DNA of 44,586 nucleotides from Pigoraptor chileana (Eukaryota; Opisthokonta; Filasterea). The notes under the pieces were generated by a model that ran no database searches, was not told the origin of the DNA, and saw nothing but the letters and a program-made list of their open reading frames with translations. Within the stretch, counting starts at the first letter, position 1, and each line of letters opens with the position of its first letter. The stretch lies in assembly GCA_943704495.1 (NCBI GenBank), contig CALSCR010002684.1:1-44586 (forward strand), given 5' to 3'. Positions 35,161-44,586 of this stretch are shown one piece after another. The translations under genes were made by a program, and so were the position numbers.

Positions 35161-35630
35161 CCTTAAAAAGATCATTTATGACTCAATACACTTGATTAGG
35201 AAATCGTTTACTCCCAAAGGGGCTATTATTAGCATCTACTGCACGTTATGAAATTTTGATGTTGTCACTTCGGCGCCGACTCACGGTCACGCCGTCCGTC
35301 ACACATGACGTATGGATTCCAGAGGCACACAAACACACATACACGCACACACACACACACACACACACACGGGGCACACACAGCATACTGACCCATCCAC
35401 CTCCGAAGAGCCTCATCCACTTGCAATTTCTGCCACTTTCATATTTTTTCGAAATGAGTATTCTTGATTTTGATCCTCCATCCATCAGCGGACACAATTA
35501 GGTTCGCACCCATTGTGTTGCGGGAAAAATCCACTCTCCCACTTACATCCGGGTTTCCTCAACTATACAAATCGCACGGGGCTTTCGCATTATTTAGAGC
35601 CGTGAGCAGCTCGCGTCTCCTGCTTCAACC
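35161..35630. other. Intergenic region upstream of OSBP
   Basis: About 470 bases with a (CA)n run at roughly 35347-35370, a TGACGTAT CRE-like half-site near 35308, and TATTTAG-type AT-rich sequence about 40 bases before the OSBP start codon. No gene is seen. Confidence 0.5.
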
Positions 35631-38600
35631 ATGTCGACGCTGAAGGCTGGAACCATTCGTGGGAAGCACAAGCACACATCGTCGGGTTCATCGCTGGCGC
35701 AGGCAACAGGCAGTGTGTCCCCATCGCCCAACAAAAGGGCGGCCGACGCCCAGCGCGACAATGTGAGCACAACCTCTTCCACTCCGTCGAACTCGGGAAC
35801 CGCCGAAGATGAGCCATTCGAGGGCTGGCTGCTCAAGTGGACCAACTACATCAAGGGATACCAAAAGCGCTGGTGTGTGCTCAAGGGCGGCTGTCTCTCG
35901 TATTACCGGTCGAAAGAGGAAATGGAGCACACCTGCCGGGGGACCATCAACCTTGCGGGCGCGATGATCTATGTCGAGGACAAGCTCAATCTCACGCTTT
36001 CTACTGGGGCTCAGGTGAGATTGCTGGATGAATAGAATTGCGTGGGCGGGCGCCGAGTGATCAGTCGTGCAATTGTTCAAGCAGCATTTGCCGTATACCT
36101 ATTACTAACGAGGTAGCATGCATGTTTGTTGCACTGCTTCGTTGTTAGGTGTACAATCTCCGCGCAAACTCAGAAAAGGAGCGGCAGACGTGGATCTCCC
36201 GCCTCGAAGCTGCAAAGGCAAAGGCAGCTCGCGAACAAGCTGACCTCGACGGCGAATCCGACTCTGAGGCAGAGCCCAGTGAAGAGGAGACCGACCGCGT
36301 GGTGGCCAAGGGAGGCGCAACGGCCTCGGAAAAGATTGTCAACTTGCGCCAAACACACGAGCTTGTCGCGAAGCAGTGCAGCGCCCTTCAAAAGCGCACC
36401 GTCAAGATAGGCGACAAGGCATTGGAGGCATACCCCGAATTGCGCGAACTGCAGTCTGACCTGACGATGTTCAAGTCTCTCGCTCTTGCCCTCGTCGAGT
36501 CTTGCGGGCAGTTCATCCAGGAGGTTGAAGTGGAGGAGAAGCATCTGCGCAAGTCGGTGCAGGTGGAGCGCCGCAAGAGGGCCAAGCTCCTCGAGGCAGT
36601 CGAGACGCTCGCAAAGGAGCAGCTCGTGCTCGAGAAACAGTGAGTGGCGATTTGCTTTTTTTTTATTGCTTGTAGCTCTACTTAATGGAGACTATCAAGG
36701 GTACTGAGCGCTCAGTACCCTTGGAGATCATCGTTAAGGGCTGTGGATATGAACAATCAATCGGCTGCACAATTTTTGCTTAACTCCCCTCGTCCTTATT
36801 CATCATGACGTACGCCGTTCACAGCGCGAACAAGCTCCAGGTGGAAACGGGAGGCAATGGCTCTGTCGTGCCAAACGCCGACGACGATGACGGGGAAGAC
36901 GAGTTCTTTGACGCGACGGACGATGCTGATCCTGCGGCAGCTGGGTCGCGCCCACAGTCGTCCCAGTCGCGGAGGTCCACGCACCGCGGATCTATCAGCG
37001 TGTCGCCGCCCGATGCATCAACCGGAGGCCGCCAGCGACGAGCTGCAATCAACTTCAAGCCCAACAAGAAGTACAGTCTCTGGGCGGTCATGCGCAACTG
37101 CATTGGCAAGGACCTTAGCAAGATCCCCATGCCTGTCTTTTTCAACGAGCCGATCTCGTTTCTTCAGCGTCTCTGCGAAGATCTTGAGTACGGCGAGCTT
37201 CTGAACCGCGCCGCGCAGGCCAAGTCGTCCGTCGAGCGCATGGCCTTTGTCGCTGCGTTTACAATGTCCAGCTATGCCAATACGACAACGCGCACAGGAA
37301 AGCCATTCAACCCAATTCTTGGCGAGACTTACGAGCTCGATCTGCGGGCGGAGAAGGGCTTCCGTGTCATCACCGAGCAAGTCAGCCATCATCCGCCCAT
37401 CTGCGCCCTCTTTGCGGAAGGTGCGTCGCGTGTGTTATTGGAAAAATTTTGGTTGCCGAGGGGTGCAAGCCGTGGTGGTTCTCCATTACGCACTGACGTG
37501 TTATAATTTTTTTGCCATGTTTTAGGCAAGGATTGGACGTTCTTGGAGGACTTTTCGATGGCGAACAAGTTCCGTGGCAAATACTTGCAGATCGAGCCTC
37601 TTGGTGTCTCTCGCCTCATTTTCAAGGACACTGGCGAGCAGTATTCGTGGCGCAAGGTGACGACGACGATCCACAATATTATTGTTGGAAAGCTCTGGAT
37701 CGACCAGGTGAGGAATCCCCTTGTGTCCACTTACTTTTCGCATGTTCCGCGCTTGTGGAAAACATGCACATCGCCAAGGGACACTTCATTAAATCCCACA
37801 ATTCTGGTCGTCGATTAATCCTGTCGAATGTTGATCATCAATTCGTTTTGTGTGGATAATGCACTCTGATGTGGTATCTTTTATCGCGTTCCCAGCACGG
37901 AGAAATGGACATAATCAACCACACGACCGGTGACAAGTGCCATCTCAAGTACTTTGAATACTCGTACTTCTCACGTGACATCGCCCGAAAGGTTTCTGGA
38001 ACCGTCACGGACAACAACGGAATGGTGGGTGCATTAACTTTCTATACTCGACATCACACTCGTCTGAATGTCAACAAGAGGTGTTCATTATTTTTGGTGT
38101 TTTATTGTGACTATGTATTTTGCAATTCTTTTGCTTATGGCTGTTCCACTTGTGGTACTCGTTGCATGCTCGTGAACAGGCGCACTATGAGCTTGAAGGC
38201 ACCTGGGATGACTCGATGACGGCGATCAAGGTTTCTGAGCCAACCGCCCCTGCGACGGTGATGTGGAAGCGCAGCCCACTCCCCCCGGACCACATGGAGA
38301 TGTATGGCTTCACCTACTTTGCGTGCATGCTCAATGAGATGGAGCCCAACACCGCCCCCACCGACTCGCGTCTGCGTCCCGATCAGCGCCTGATGGAGAA
38401 CGGCCTGTGGGACGAGGTGGGGCGTCTGCTGTGGATGCTGTGGATGTGCGCACCTTGCCTTTCGTTTGTTATTTCGCTGATTGAATGGGCTCACCCCGTG
38501 TGTGTTTTCGCGTGTGTTATGTTTTGACCGAACCTTGTGTAAACCATGTGTTTATTTCTTCTCTTTTTTTATCTTTCCTTTCTTCCTTCCGGTTTGTGTG

Positions 38601-38821
38601 TGTTTTTGCAATGTGTTCAGGCAAACACGGAGAAGCAGCGCGTTGAGGAGAAGCAGCGCGTGGTCCGCAAACAGCGCGAGGCCTCCGGGGAAAAGTGGGA
38701 GCCCCTTTGGTTCCAGCTTAAGAAGGACCCCCTCACCGGACAGGACGTCCACTTCTACAAGGGCGGTTACTGGGAGGCTAAGGAGAAGCACGACTTCAAG
38801 GTCTGCCCGGACCTCTGGTAG
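35631..38821 (+). CDS. OSBP: Oxysterol-binding protein (PH, FFAT and ORD domains)
   Basis: OSBP-type proteins swap sterol for PI4P between ER and Golgi at membrane contact sites. Exons are 35631-36014, 36149-36639, 36825-37420, 37526-37707, 37896-38024, 38180-38416 and 38621-38821, giving 739 residues. A PH domain (about 62-150; EGWLLKWTNYIKGYQKRWCV) is followed by an acidic stretch, a coiled coil (about 180-290), and a textbook FFAT motif EDEFFDATDD (316-325) for binding ER VAP proteins. The ORD then has PMPVFFNEP, KPFNPILGETYEL and the signature EQVSHHPP with His480-His481, which contact PI4P. The C-terminus has YFACMLNEM and the basic GEKWEPLWFQ. The whole order matches animal OSBP/OSBP2 rather than short ORPs. 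A 28-bp palindrome lies in the second intron. Confidence 0.94.
36696..36723. repeat. 28-bp perfect palindrome in OSBP intron 2
   Basis: The left arm CAAGGGTACTGAGC is followed directly by its reverse complement. The bases just outside are GAGACTAT on the left and GAGATCAT on the right, six of eight identical, which hints at a degraded target-site duplication. It lies in the 185-base intron 36640-36824, 56 bases after the donor. In the transcript it would form a 14-bp hairpin. Confidence 0.9.
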
Positions 38822-39456
38822 AAGCTATGCCTATGTGGAACAGTTGTGCACTTTCATTAATCGTGCGCGTGGAAGGACAGTCTAAGCTTAGTCTATCTGC
38901 ATCAACGTTTAATTTGTGTGCCAATTGTATTGGGTTTATGTTGTATTTCTGATATTTTTCGCGTTGTTTTTTGCAGCTTTTTTTTTTCTTCTTTGTGCGT
39001 GTGTTTGTTGTTTGTTTTTTTGTTATGCTCCTCTTTTTCCCTTTTTTTTTTCAATCCCACGTTGGGATTTTCGCCCCCTTTTTTTTCTTTGTTACATCAA
39101 AGCGTTGACAATAACACGCTTGCGAATGCACAACGAATAGCAGCGAATGACAAAACACGCAAAAGGAGAAGGTGAAGGTCGTTCGTTCTGTCCTGAAACA
39201 GACGAAGAGGAATGCACCAACTCAACCATGACGCGCGGACAAAACGTACGGGCGGAATGGGTAAAAAGAACAGCACGCACGAAAGAGCGCACGCAAAGCG
39301 ACGATGGGACGCAGAAGCCGAAAACGCGCTCGCTGGTGTTTTTGTGGGGAATCGTGTCCGCCGATTATTCGCGTAGATATTTTTCGTCATTTTTTTCCGT
39401 AGTTATTGGGTTTGACGGACGGAATGCAAACGTCAGTCGTTAGTGCCGTGCGTTGT
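38822..39456. other. Convergent intergenic region between OSBP and the bZIP gene
   Basis: This holds the 3' flanks of both genes and several T-runs (about 38960-39090). No coding exon, RNA gene or clear polyadenylation hexamer was found. Confidence 0.5.
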
Positions 39457-40278
39457 TCACGGCAGCTGCGGGACAGAGTTGTCCATGGGCGTTCCAATGT
39501 CCTCGAATGAGTCGCTGAAGAAGTCAAGTTCAAAACCGACTTTGGCGCAGCTCCCCGCATAGTGGCCCCCAAGAGCATCATGCACCGTCGTTGCCGAGAC
39601 GGCATTTGTCAGAAAGGGCCCCGCGACAAACTGAAGGGTGCGTGCATTCTCCCTCTGAAGACGCTCGAGTGCTAGCTCGTGCTCTGCGCGGAGTGATTTG
39701 AACGTCGCCCTCTCTTCTGCAAGCTTGGATTCAGCTACGGCGAGCTTGGACTCGGCCACGGCGAGCTGTGACGTCAGTTGGGCATTGGCGACAGTGAGAC
39801 GCGCATTCTCGCGCTCAACTGCCAGACGCTTGTTGCTCTCTTCGGCTACTTTGGCGAGGTACGATTGAGCGAGCTGCATCTGCGTCCTCAGTTCGGACTG
39901 CATCTCAGAAGTCTTGGATTCGAGCTCAACTCGCTCGCGCGACTTCTTTTCGCGGCAGCGCTTTGCCGCAGTCTTATTCTTTTCTTGCCGACGAACCTTG
40001 CGGATTTCGGCAACTTCGGCCTTATCGATGCCCTTCTCAGCGAGGAGACGGTTGAGATCTTTGACGCTCGTGTTGATAACGTCAACGTCGGGGCAGGGCG
40101 TTCGCGGGACAGCGGACATGTCGGCACTGAAGTCGAAGACGCCACCGAATTCTGGCTTGAGCCCGGTGAGTTCCATGAGAATAGAGTCCACGGATTGCAT
40201 GGACGCCATCTCACAAAAAACGTCTCTAAGGTACGACACGAAAAGAATATCAACGCCACTAAAAGTATCTGACGACAC
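39457..40278 (-). CDS. bZIP transcription factor (AP-1/CREB-ATF-like basic region)
   Basis: This is a single-exon nuclear DNA-binding protein of 273 residues if the first ATG (40278) is used; a second in-frame ATG at 40209 would give 250. The basic region carries NKTAAKRCREKK, the NxxAAxxCR pattern of AP-1 and ATF/CREB proteins, flanked by KVRRQEK and SRERVE. A long leucine-zipper coiled coil of more than 12 heptads follows, which includes a seven-residue tandem repeat (LAVAESK twice), visible in DNA as a 21-bp repeat near 39720-39765. The N-terminus is acidic and short; the C-terminus ends in an acidic hydrophobic segment (ELDFFSDSFEDIG), a possible activation domain. A TATA box lies upstream. 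The start is uncertain because an ATG within a possible splice acceptor context lies between the two choices. Confidence 0.87.
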   Translation of the reverse strand: MSSDTFSGVDILFVSYLRDVFCEMASMQSVDSILMELTGLKPEFGGVFDFSADMSAVPRTPCPDVDVINTSVKDLNRLLAEKGIDKAEVAEIRKVRRQEKNKTAAKRCREKKSRERVELESKTSEMQSELRTQMQLAQSYLAKVAEESNKRLAVERENARLTVANAQLTSQLAVAESKLAVAESKLAEERATFKSLRAEHELALERLQRENARTLQFVAGPFLTNAVSATTVHDALGGHYAGSCAKVGFELDFFSDSFEDIGTPMDNSVPQLP

Positions 40279-41411
40279 TCAAGGAGACAAGATTTTCTTT
40301 TTTGTGCCTTCGCTGATGGCAAGGAAAGCGCAAAAGCGAATCGGAAACAGATTATGTGTCAGAAATATACAGAACTACAACAAGAGAGAGTACGGAGAGA
40401 GAAAGATGTCAGGGTAATGTGAAAGTGTGCGCGGTTGGTTGGGCCTCCTTTCGTTTAATCGCAAATCACACGCAAAAGCTTCTCACCCAACGGCTTTGGA
40501 CAATTAGACTTTGACGTATTACCCGCTACAAAAACGAAAGAATGCCAATTGACTTTGTGGGGCAGCTCCTCGCCTATTTATACTGCAAGAGTATGTGCTG
40601 CTGCCAGTGCGGACAGCCACGGCGGCGTCTGTGCTGGCGTGTGTGTGCAAGAGTGTGTGTGGCATGTGAATGTGTGTGTGCGGGAAGAGCGAGTGTGTGA
40701 GCGAGTAGTGTGTGTGAGCGAGTGTGTGTGTGTGGGGTTGTGTGGGACAGCTGTGTAACCCGACAAATCACTATGGCCACGTTTTTTCGGTTTTTTCGTG
40801 TAAATTCCGGTATTTCCCTCCATTTTTTCCTCCTCTTCACTATGGTCACACTATGGAAATCATGCATTATTTCAACAAAATCCATGATGCAATGCTCACG
40901 TCAGCAGTTTTTTTTTGTTTTTTTGGCGTTTGAGAGTGCGTCATCATCAAAATGACGGCGGATATAAATAAATGATGTCATTACAAAAATGCCGAGCCTG
41001 TGACGTCTTGCGTTGCTAAGGGACCGCTGGCAAGGGGAACCGAAGTGTTCGCGTCGGGCGTGAGAGCCCTTTAATCCACGACTGCTTCACGTCTGATTTA
41101 CTCATAATAACCATCAAAATAGTGTCGTCGTTAAGTGTGAGCGTTGGGTGATCTGTTAAAGGGACGTATATTCAACACTCTTTCGTTATCAACTCAACTT
41201 GTACATTGCCTTTAGGCTGTCGTTGCACACGGCCGATCAAACAGCCGCCCTGAGGGCTCTTTAAGTCTGCGTGTCGCTCGAATTGGCGAGGATGCTCGCC
41301 TCGAGTGCTTATTAGAGTCGCTTTCTATTTGATATTTGGGGCGTATGCTGTTTGATAGGATCCCAAACACATTGGCATCTTGTGTTTTTTTTTTTCGTCT
41401 AGATTTTGAAG
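40279..41411. other. Divergent intergenic region between bZIP and phosphodiesterase genes
   Basis: About 1.1 kb with a TATA box for the bZIP gene, a GT-rich patch (about 40630-40740), and CRE-like half-sites TGACGT at 40512 and 41001. No coding exon is supported. Confidence 0.6.
40574..40582 (-). promoter_or_regulatory. TATA box of the bZIP gene
   Basis: On the minus strand the sequence reads TATAAATAG followed by GCGAGG. It lies about 295 bases before the first bZIP ATG, predicting a start site near 40545 and a 5' UTR of about 270-340 bases. It is the best TATA match in the window. Confidence 0.6.
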
Positions 41412-43119
41412 ATGGGACAATCATCCTCGCGAACCCAAACCGGTAGGTCTTCTTTCTTGCGTAGTTTTTCAAAAGAAATGTCGTTGTTTGAGCTTTTGCC
41501 GTGCTCTATGAAGACATCATTCTACTCGCAGCCTGCATGTGGCTCATTTCTGTATACTCAAAACAAACGCGTGCAGTGACTCCGTTTGGGGCTGCTGCGC
41601 CTGCAAATGATGGGAGCGAACTGTCCGTTCTGTTTGTTGTCTCGCGCAAAAAGCTGATTGCCGTCGCACAGAGATTATCATGCAAGGGTGGCCTTAACAG
41701 TAAGTGGTTTTGTGTTTTTGTTTTTTGTGGTTGGTTGGTTAGATTGTGTGGCTTTGTGTGAAACATCATAATTGGAAATACGCGTATTTGCGTGTTTTTT
41801 CAAGTCGAATGCATGGCATTGAGGCGCAGAAAGGAGGATTAAGTCTTATTACAGTTGTGGATGGCAATGTGGTACACACAACAGGCAATTATCGAATCGG
41901 ACTCAGCTGTTTGGTTTCATCACAATGCTTATTCTTGCTCTCTGTGTATTTGTGTGGTTATGTTTTATCTTTCTGTCTTTCCAGTCGAGATCTGGCGAGG
42001 TCTTGGTGACCGTCAGCTGATCTTGAAGGACTTTGAGGGTGACTCGGGGTTCAAATACGACTGTGTTGTCAGCGAGGTTGAGTCGTCAAAATATCTCCTC
42101 GACCTTCTCAGTTCCCACATTCCCGTAATAGGTGAGCACAACTTCCAGAAGAAAAAAAGGCGCAAACAGATGATGGCATCTAAACGTCACCTGATTTATA
42201 TTGCAAGGAGGCGTCTTTGCTAATCATCCGCGCGTGCTTTTAATTTTGCTCCGAACATCTACATCAGTTCTTGATGGCGCCAATCGCTCTCAGGAAAAGG
42301 CGAGTGCGTTCGTCCTTGAATCTGTAATGAGCGGCGCTGTTGATTACGTGGGAGGACCCATCGTGCCGGAACTGCTACAGGTCCGCGTGGCCAGCGCGAT
42401 TGAGATGCGGCGACTGAAGGAGAAGGAAGCCGCGATCGTGTCTCGCGTTGAATCTGCACAGCCTGGAACCGAAGAGTTGGGAGCTGCAGACGGACCGCCC
42501 TTGAAGGTGTTGCTTGATGTAACCGGTATCCAAGATACAACGGCCTCCATGGACTCCGAATCACGCGATGTGGCGAGAACACCCCTCGGCCCCATCACCA
42601 AAGGACCCGTGCCGCCGCTGCGCAAGTCGGTGACGGCGGACAGGAAGGTCAGCGAGGGAAGCACCCGCGCTCTCGAGTTGATGGAGACGCCACTGCAGCA
42701 AGCGTGGCGTCTCCTGAAACTGGCAAAGGAGGGAACAATGACGCCCGACATGTACCAGAAGATCATGAACGTTCTGGAGGACCTCTCTTCAGATCCATCG
42801 TCGATTCGTGTGAGAAACGTCAGCGGAATCGTCGACCATGAGACGTCAAAGTGGCTGCAGTACGAGTTTGGTGGCGATGTTTCGGATGCGGGCCCTACTG
42901 GCGCCAAGCATGTCGATCGCCCCATCAGTGTGAATGTGTTTGATGCCGATCGCATGGATGAGCTTTTGCGGCGACTCCAGCGGTGGGACTTTAATGTCTG
43001 GGAGACGTCGATGGAGGAAATGATGGATTTCGCCGTGTTTATGTTTGTGCACTTTGGCGTGCTGGAGCGGTATCACGTGGATGTCATTGTGCTCAGGAAC
43101 TTCCTCGAGCAGGTTGGTG

Positions 43120-43151
<32 letters not shown>

Positions 43152-44446
43152 ATTTGTATTGATGTGCCTTCGCCTCCAGCTACGTGTCAGTCATGCAATT
43201 TCCAGCCGTGATGCAAACAAACCCTGGATTTGTTGTTGTGTACCTCTCCCATGGGCGTGTGTATATCCCTGCGCCCTCTATATGGGACTTTTGCCAGTTA
43301 CTCTTTGAAATAATGCACACGAGCACTCACACATTTTACCCCCGACTGCTGCGCCATGTTGGCGTCGGTGTGTTGCATCTGAGTATTGAAGCATCTTCGA
43401 GTCATGGATCTTTCTTGCGAACTCACGTTGCGCACTTTTGTCCGTTTGGTGTGGCGCAGGTCCGCATGAGCTACAAGTCGTCGAATCCATACCACAACTA
43501 CCTGCATGCCTTTGACGTTGCACAGATGGTGTTTCTCATTCTCGTCGACTGCAACGCAAACCAGTACCTCAACTTTCAAGACATTTTTGTGCTCCTCATT
43601 GCCGCATTTGGTCACGACGGGCAGCATCCGGGACTGAATAACTCGTACCAAATTGCGGCAAGGTGAATAGCTGTGCAATATGCCCAAAACACGTATTATA
43701 TATGATTGTTATTGGTGCTGATATTGTTTTTGCTCTTGTTGTTATGTATGGTGATGATGATGTTGTTGTTCCTGTTCCTGTTCCTGTTCTTATTCTAAGA
43801 ATAAGTATTCTTGTTCTTGTTCTTGTTGCTTACGCATTTGTGCGGGCGTGCACTTGGTTATCATCACAGGACGGACCTGGCACTCCTCTATAACGACATA
43901 TCGGTTCTCGAGAATCACCACGCATCGCACCTCTTCTGCATTGCGGAGAAGCCCGGATGCAATGTGTTTGCCAAGCTCAAGCCCGACGAGTACAATGTAG
44001 GTGTCATGTCCGCCTTCGTATTTTTGTTGACCTTCAGTTGTGACTACTTTTCTATCGTTTCCTGAAAAAAATCTCTCGATTCCCCGTGTTTTTGTCAACC
44101 TTTTTTCTGCTTGATCTTCTACCGCCCTCTCCGTTTCTCAATCGATGTCACTCGCTTCATACACTCGCAGAATGTGCGCTCGAAAGTGGTTTCGTGCATT
44201 TTGGCGACGGACATGAGCCACCACTTCAGCATGGTCGACATGTTTTCGGCGCGGCTGCGGCGGCTGACGGAGGCCGCGTTCCACAAGGACACAAAGGAGA
44301 ACCGCCAGCGACAACAAAAGTCCAAGGACGATCGCCGCATGCTTATCAAGGTGCTTCTTCACGCGGCGGACATATCGAACGTCGCGCGTCCGCCCGAGCT
44401 GTCGGCGCGATGGTCGCACGCAGTTCAGGAGGAATTCTTTTGTCAG
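41412..44446 (+). CDS. Class I cyclic-nucleotide phosphodiesterase with receiver-like N-terminus (PDE8-like), 3' partial
   Basis: This enzyme hydrolyses cAMP and/or cGMP. Exons are 41412-41442, 41577-41699, 41985-42131, 42208-43112, 43460-43662, 43870-43996 and 44171-44446; the last about 60-70 residues of the domain lie beyond the window. The 31-base first exon encodes MGQSSSRTQT, a good N-myristoylation signal. Next comes a receiver-like fold (SVLFVVSRKKLI, YDCVVSEVES, RVLLILLRTSTS, AVDYVGGPI), as in PDE8, but the phosphoacceptor is not obvious. A helical linker leads to the catalytic domain, with metal-binding NPYHNYLHAFDV, GHDGQHPG, the landmark LYNDISVLENHH, ATDMSHHF and Asp in HAADISN. 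The usual HDxDHPG motif reads HDGQHPG, with Gln for the second Asp, a residue that is not a direct metal ligand. The assignment to PDE8 rather than another REC-PDE is an inference. Confidence 0.92.
43122..43150. repeat. (GT)n tract after a GTTGGT donor in the PDE gene
   Basis: A run of GT units follows the donor at 43113 in the 43113-43459 intron. Similar GT tracts lie just inside other introns of this window. Confidence 0.85.
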
Positions 44447-44572
44447 GTGGAGCCCCAAACAACCCAAATTTAAATAGCAGGATGATATGGGATATGTTTT
44501 TCAGTCGCGCATATTATCTCGCGTGCCACCGAGCTTTCTGTTCCATTGTGTCTGTGTTGAGGTGGAGAGGGA

Positions 44573-44586
44573 GGGGGGGGGGGGGG
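44573..44586. repeat. Poly-G tract at the window end
   Basis: Fourteen G residues end the sequence, inside an intron of the phosphodiesterase gene. Such a tract is a common place for assembly to stop, so its true length is unknown. Confidence 0.85.

Overview
This is a gene-dense piece of a eukaryotic nuclear genome, probably from a unicellular relative of animals and fungi (Obazoa/Amorphea); I cannot name the species. The evidence is twelve protein genes averaging over four short introns each, with GT-rich introns, a few hundred bases between genes, and a gene set of opisthokont flavour: ASCC3, PIGC, factor-inhibiting-HIF (HIF1AN), USP32, a full-length PH-FFAT-ORD OSBP, and a phosphodiesterase with a receiver-like N-terminus. 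No rRNA, tRNA, CRISPR, virus-like or transposon protein sequence was seen. The window opens in a (TG)n tract and closes in a poly-G tract, as contig ends often do, and has one 248-base N gap.

Layout. 158-5528 (+): C-terminal half of ASCC3. 5878-9718 (-): cramped-like SANT protein, convergent with ASCC3. 10359-11896 (+): PIGC, divergent from cramped across a promoter with a pair of E2F-like sites. 12885-14182 (+): HIF1AN. 14892-21502 (+): USP32. 22142-24179 (+): rhomboid protease with a UBA domain. 24804-26231 (-): unrecognised multipass membrane protein. 27266-30517 (-): tandem-BRCT protein resembling SLF1. 31355-35160 (+): EF-hand/PH/protein-kinase fusion. 35631-38821 (+): OSBP. 39457-40278 (-): bZIP factor. 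41412-44446 (+, runs off the edge): cyclic-nucleotide phosphodiesterase.

Gene models were built by joining exons where donor, acceptor, phase and family similarity agree. I count 52 introns: 51 start with GT, and one in the BRCT gene looks like a GC-AG intron. Family similarities rest on recalled sequences, not on searches.

The genes do not form an operon or obvious cluster. Themes are genome and chromatin maintenance (ASCC3, cramped, SLF1-like), calcium and lipid signalling at membranes (EF-PH-kinase, OSBP, USP32, PDE) and ER membrane biology (PIGC, rhomboid-UBA). The most unusual items are the EF-hand-PH-kinase fusion, the SLF1-like BRCT protein with an E2F-type promoter element, two perfect 28-30 bp palindromes (one flanked by an exact 7-bp direct repeat), and an 80-bp duplication that copies an ASCC3 splice donor.
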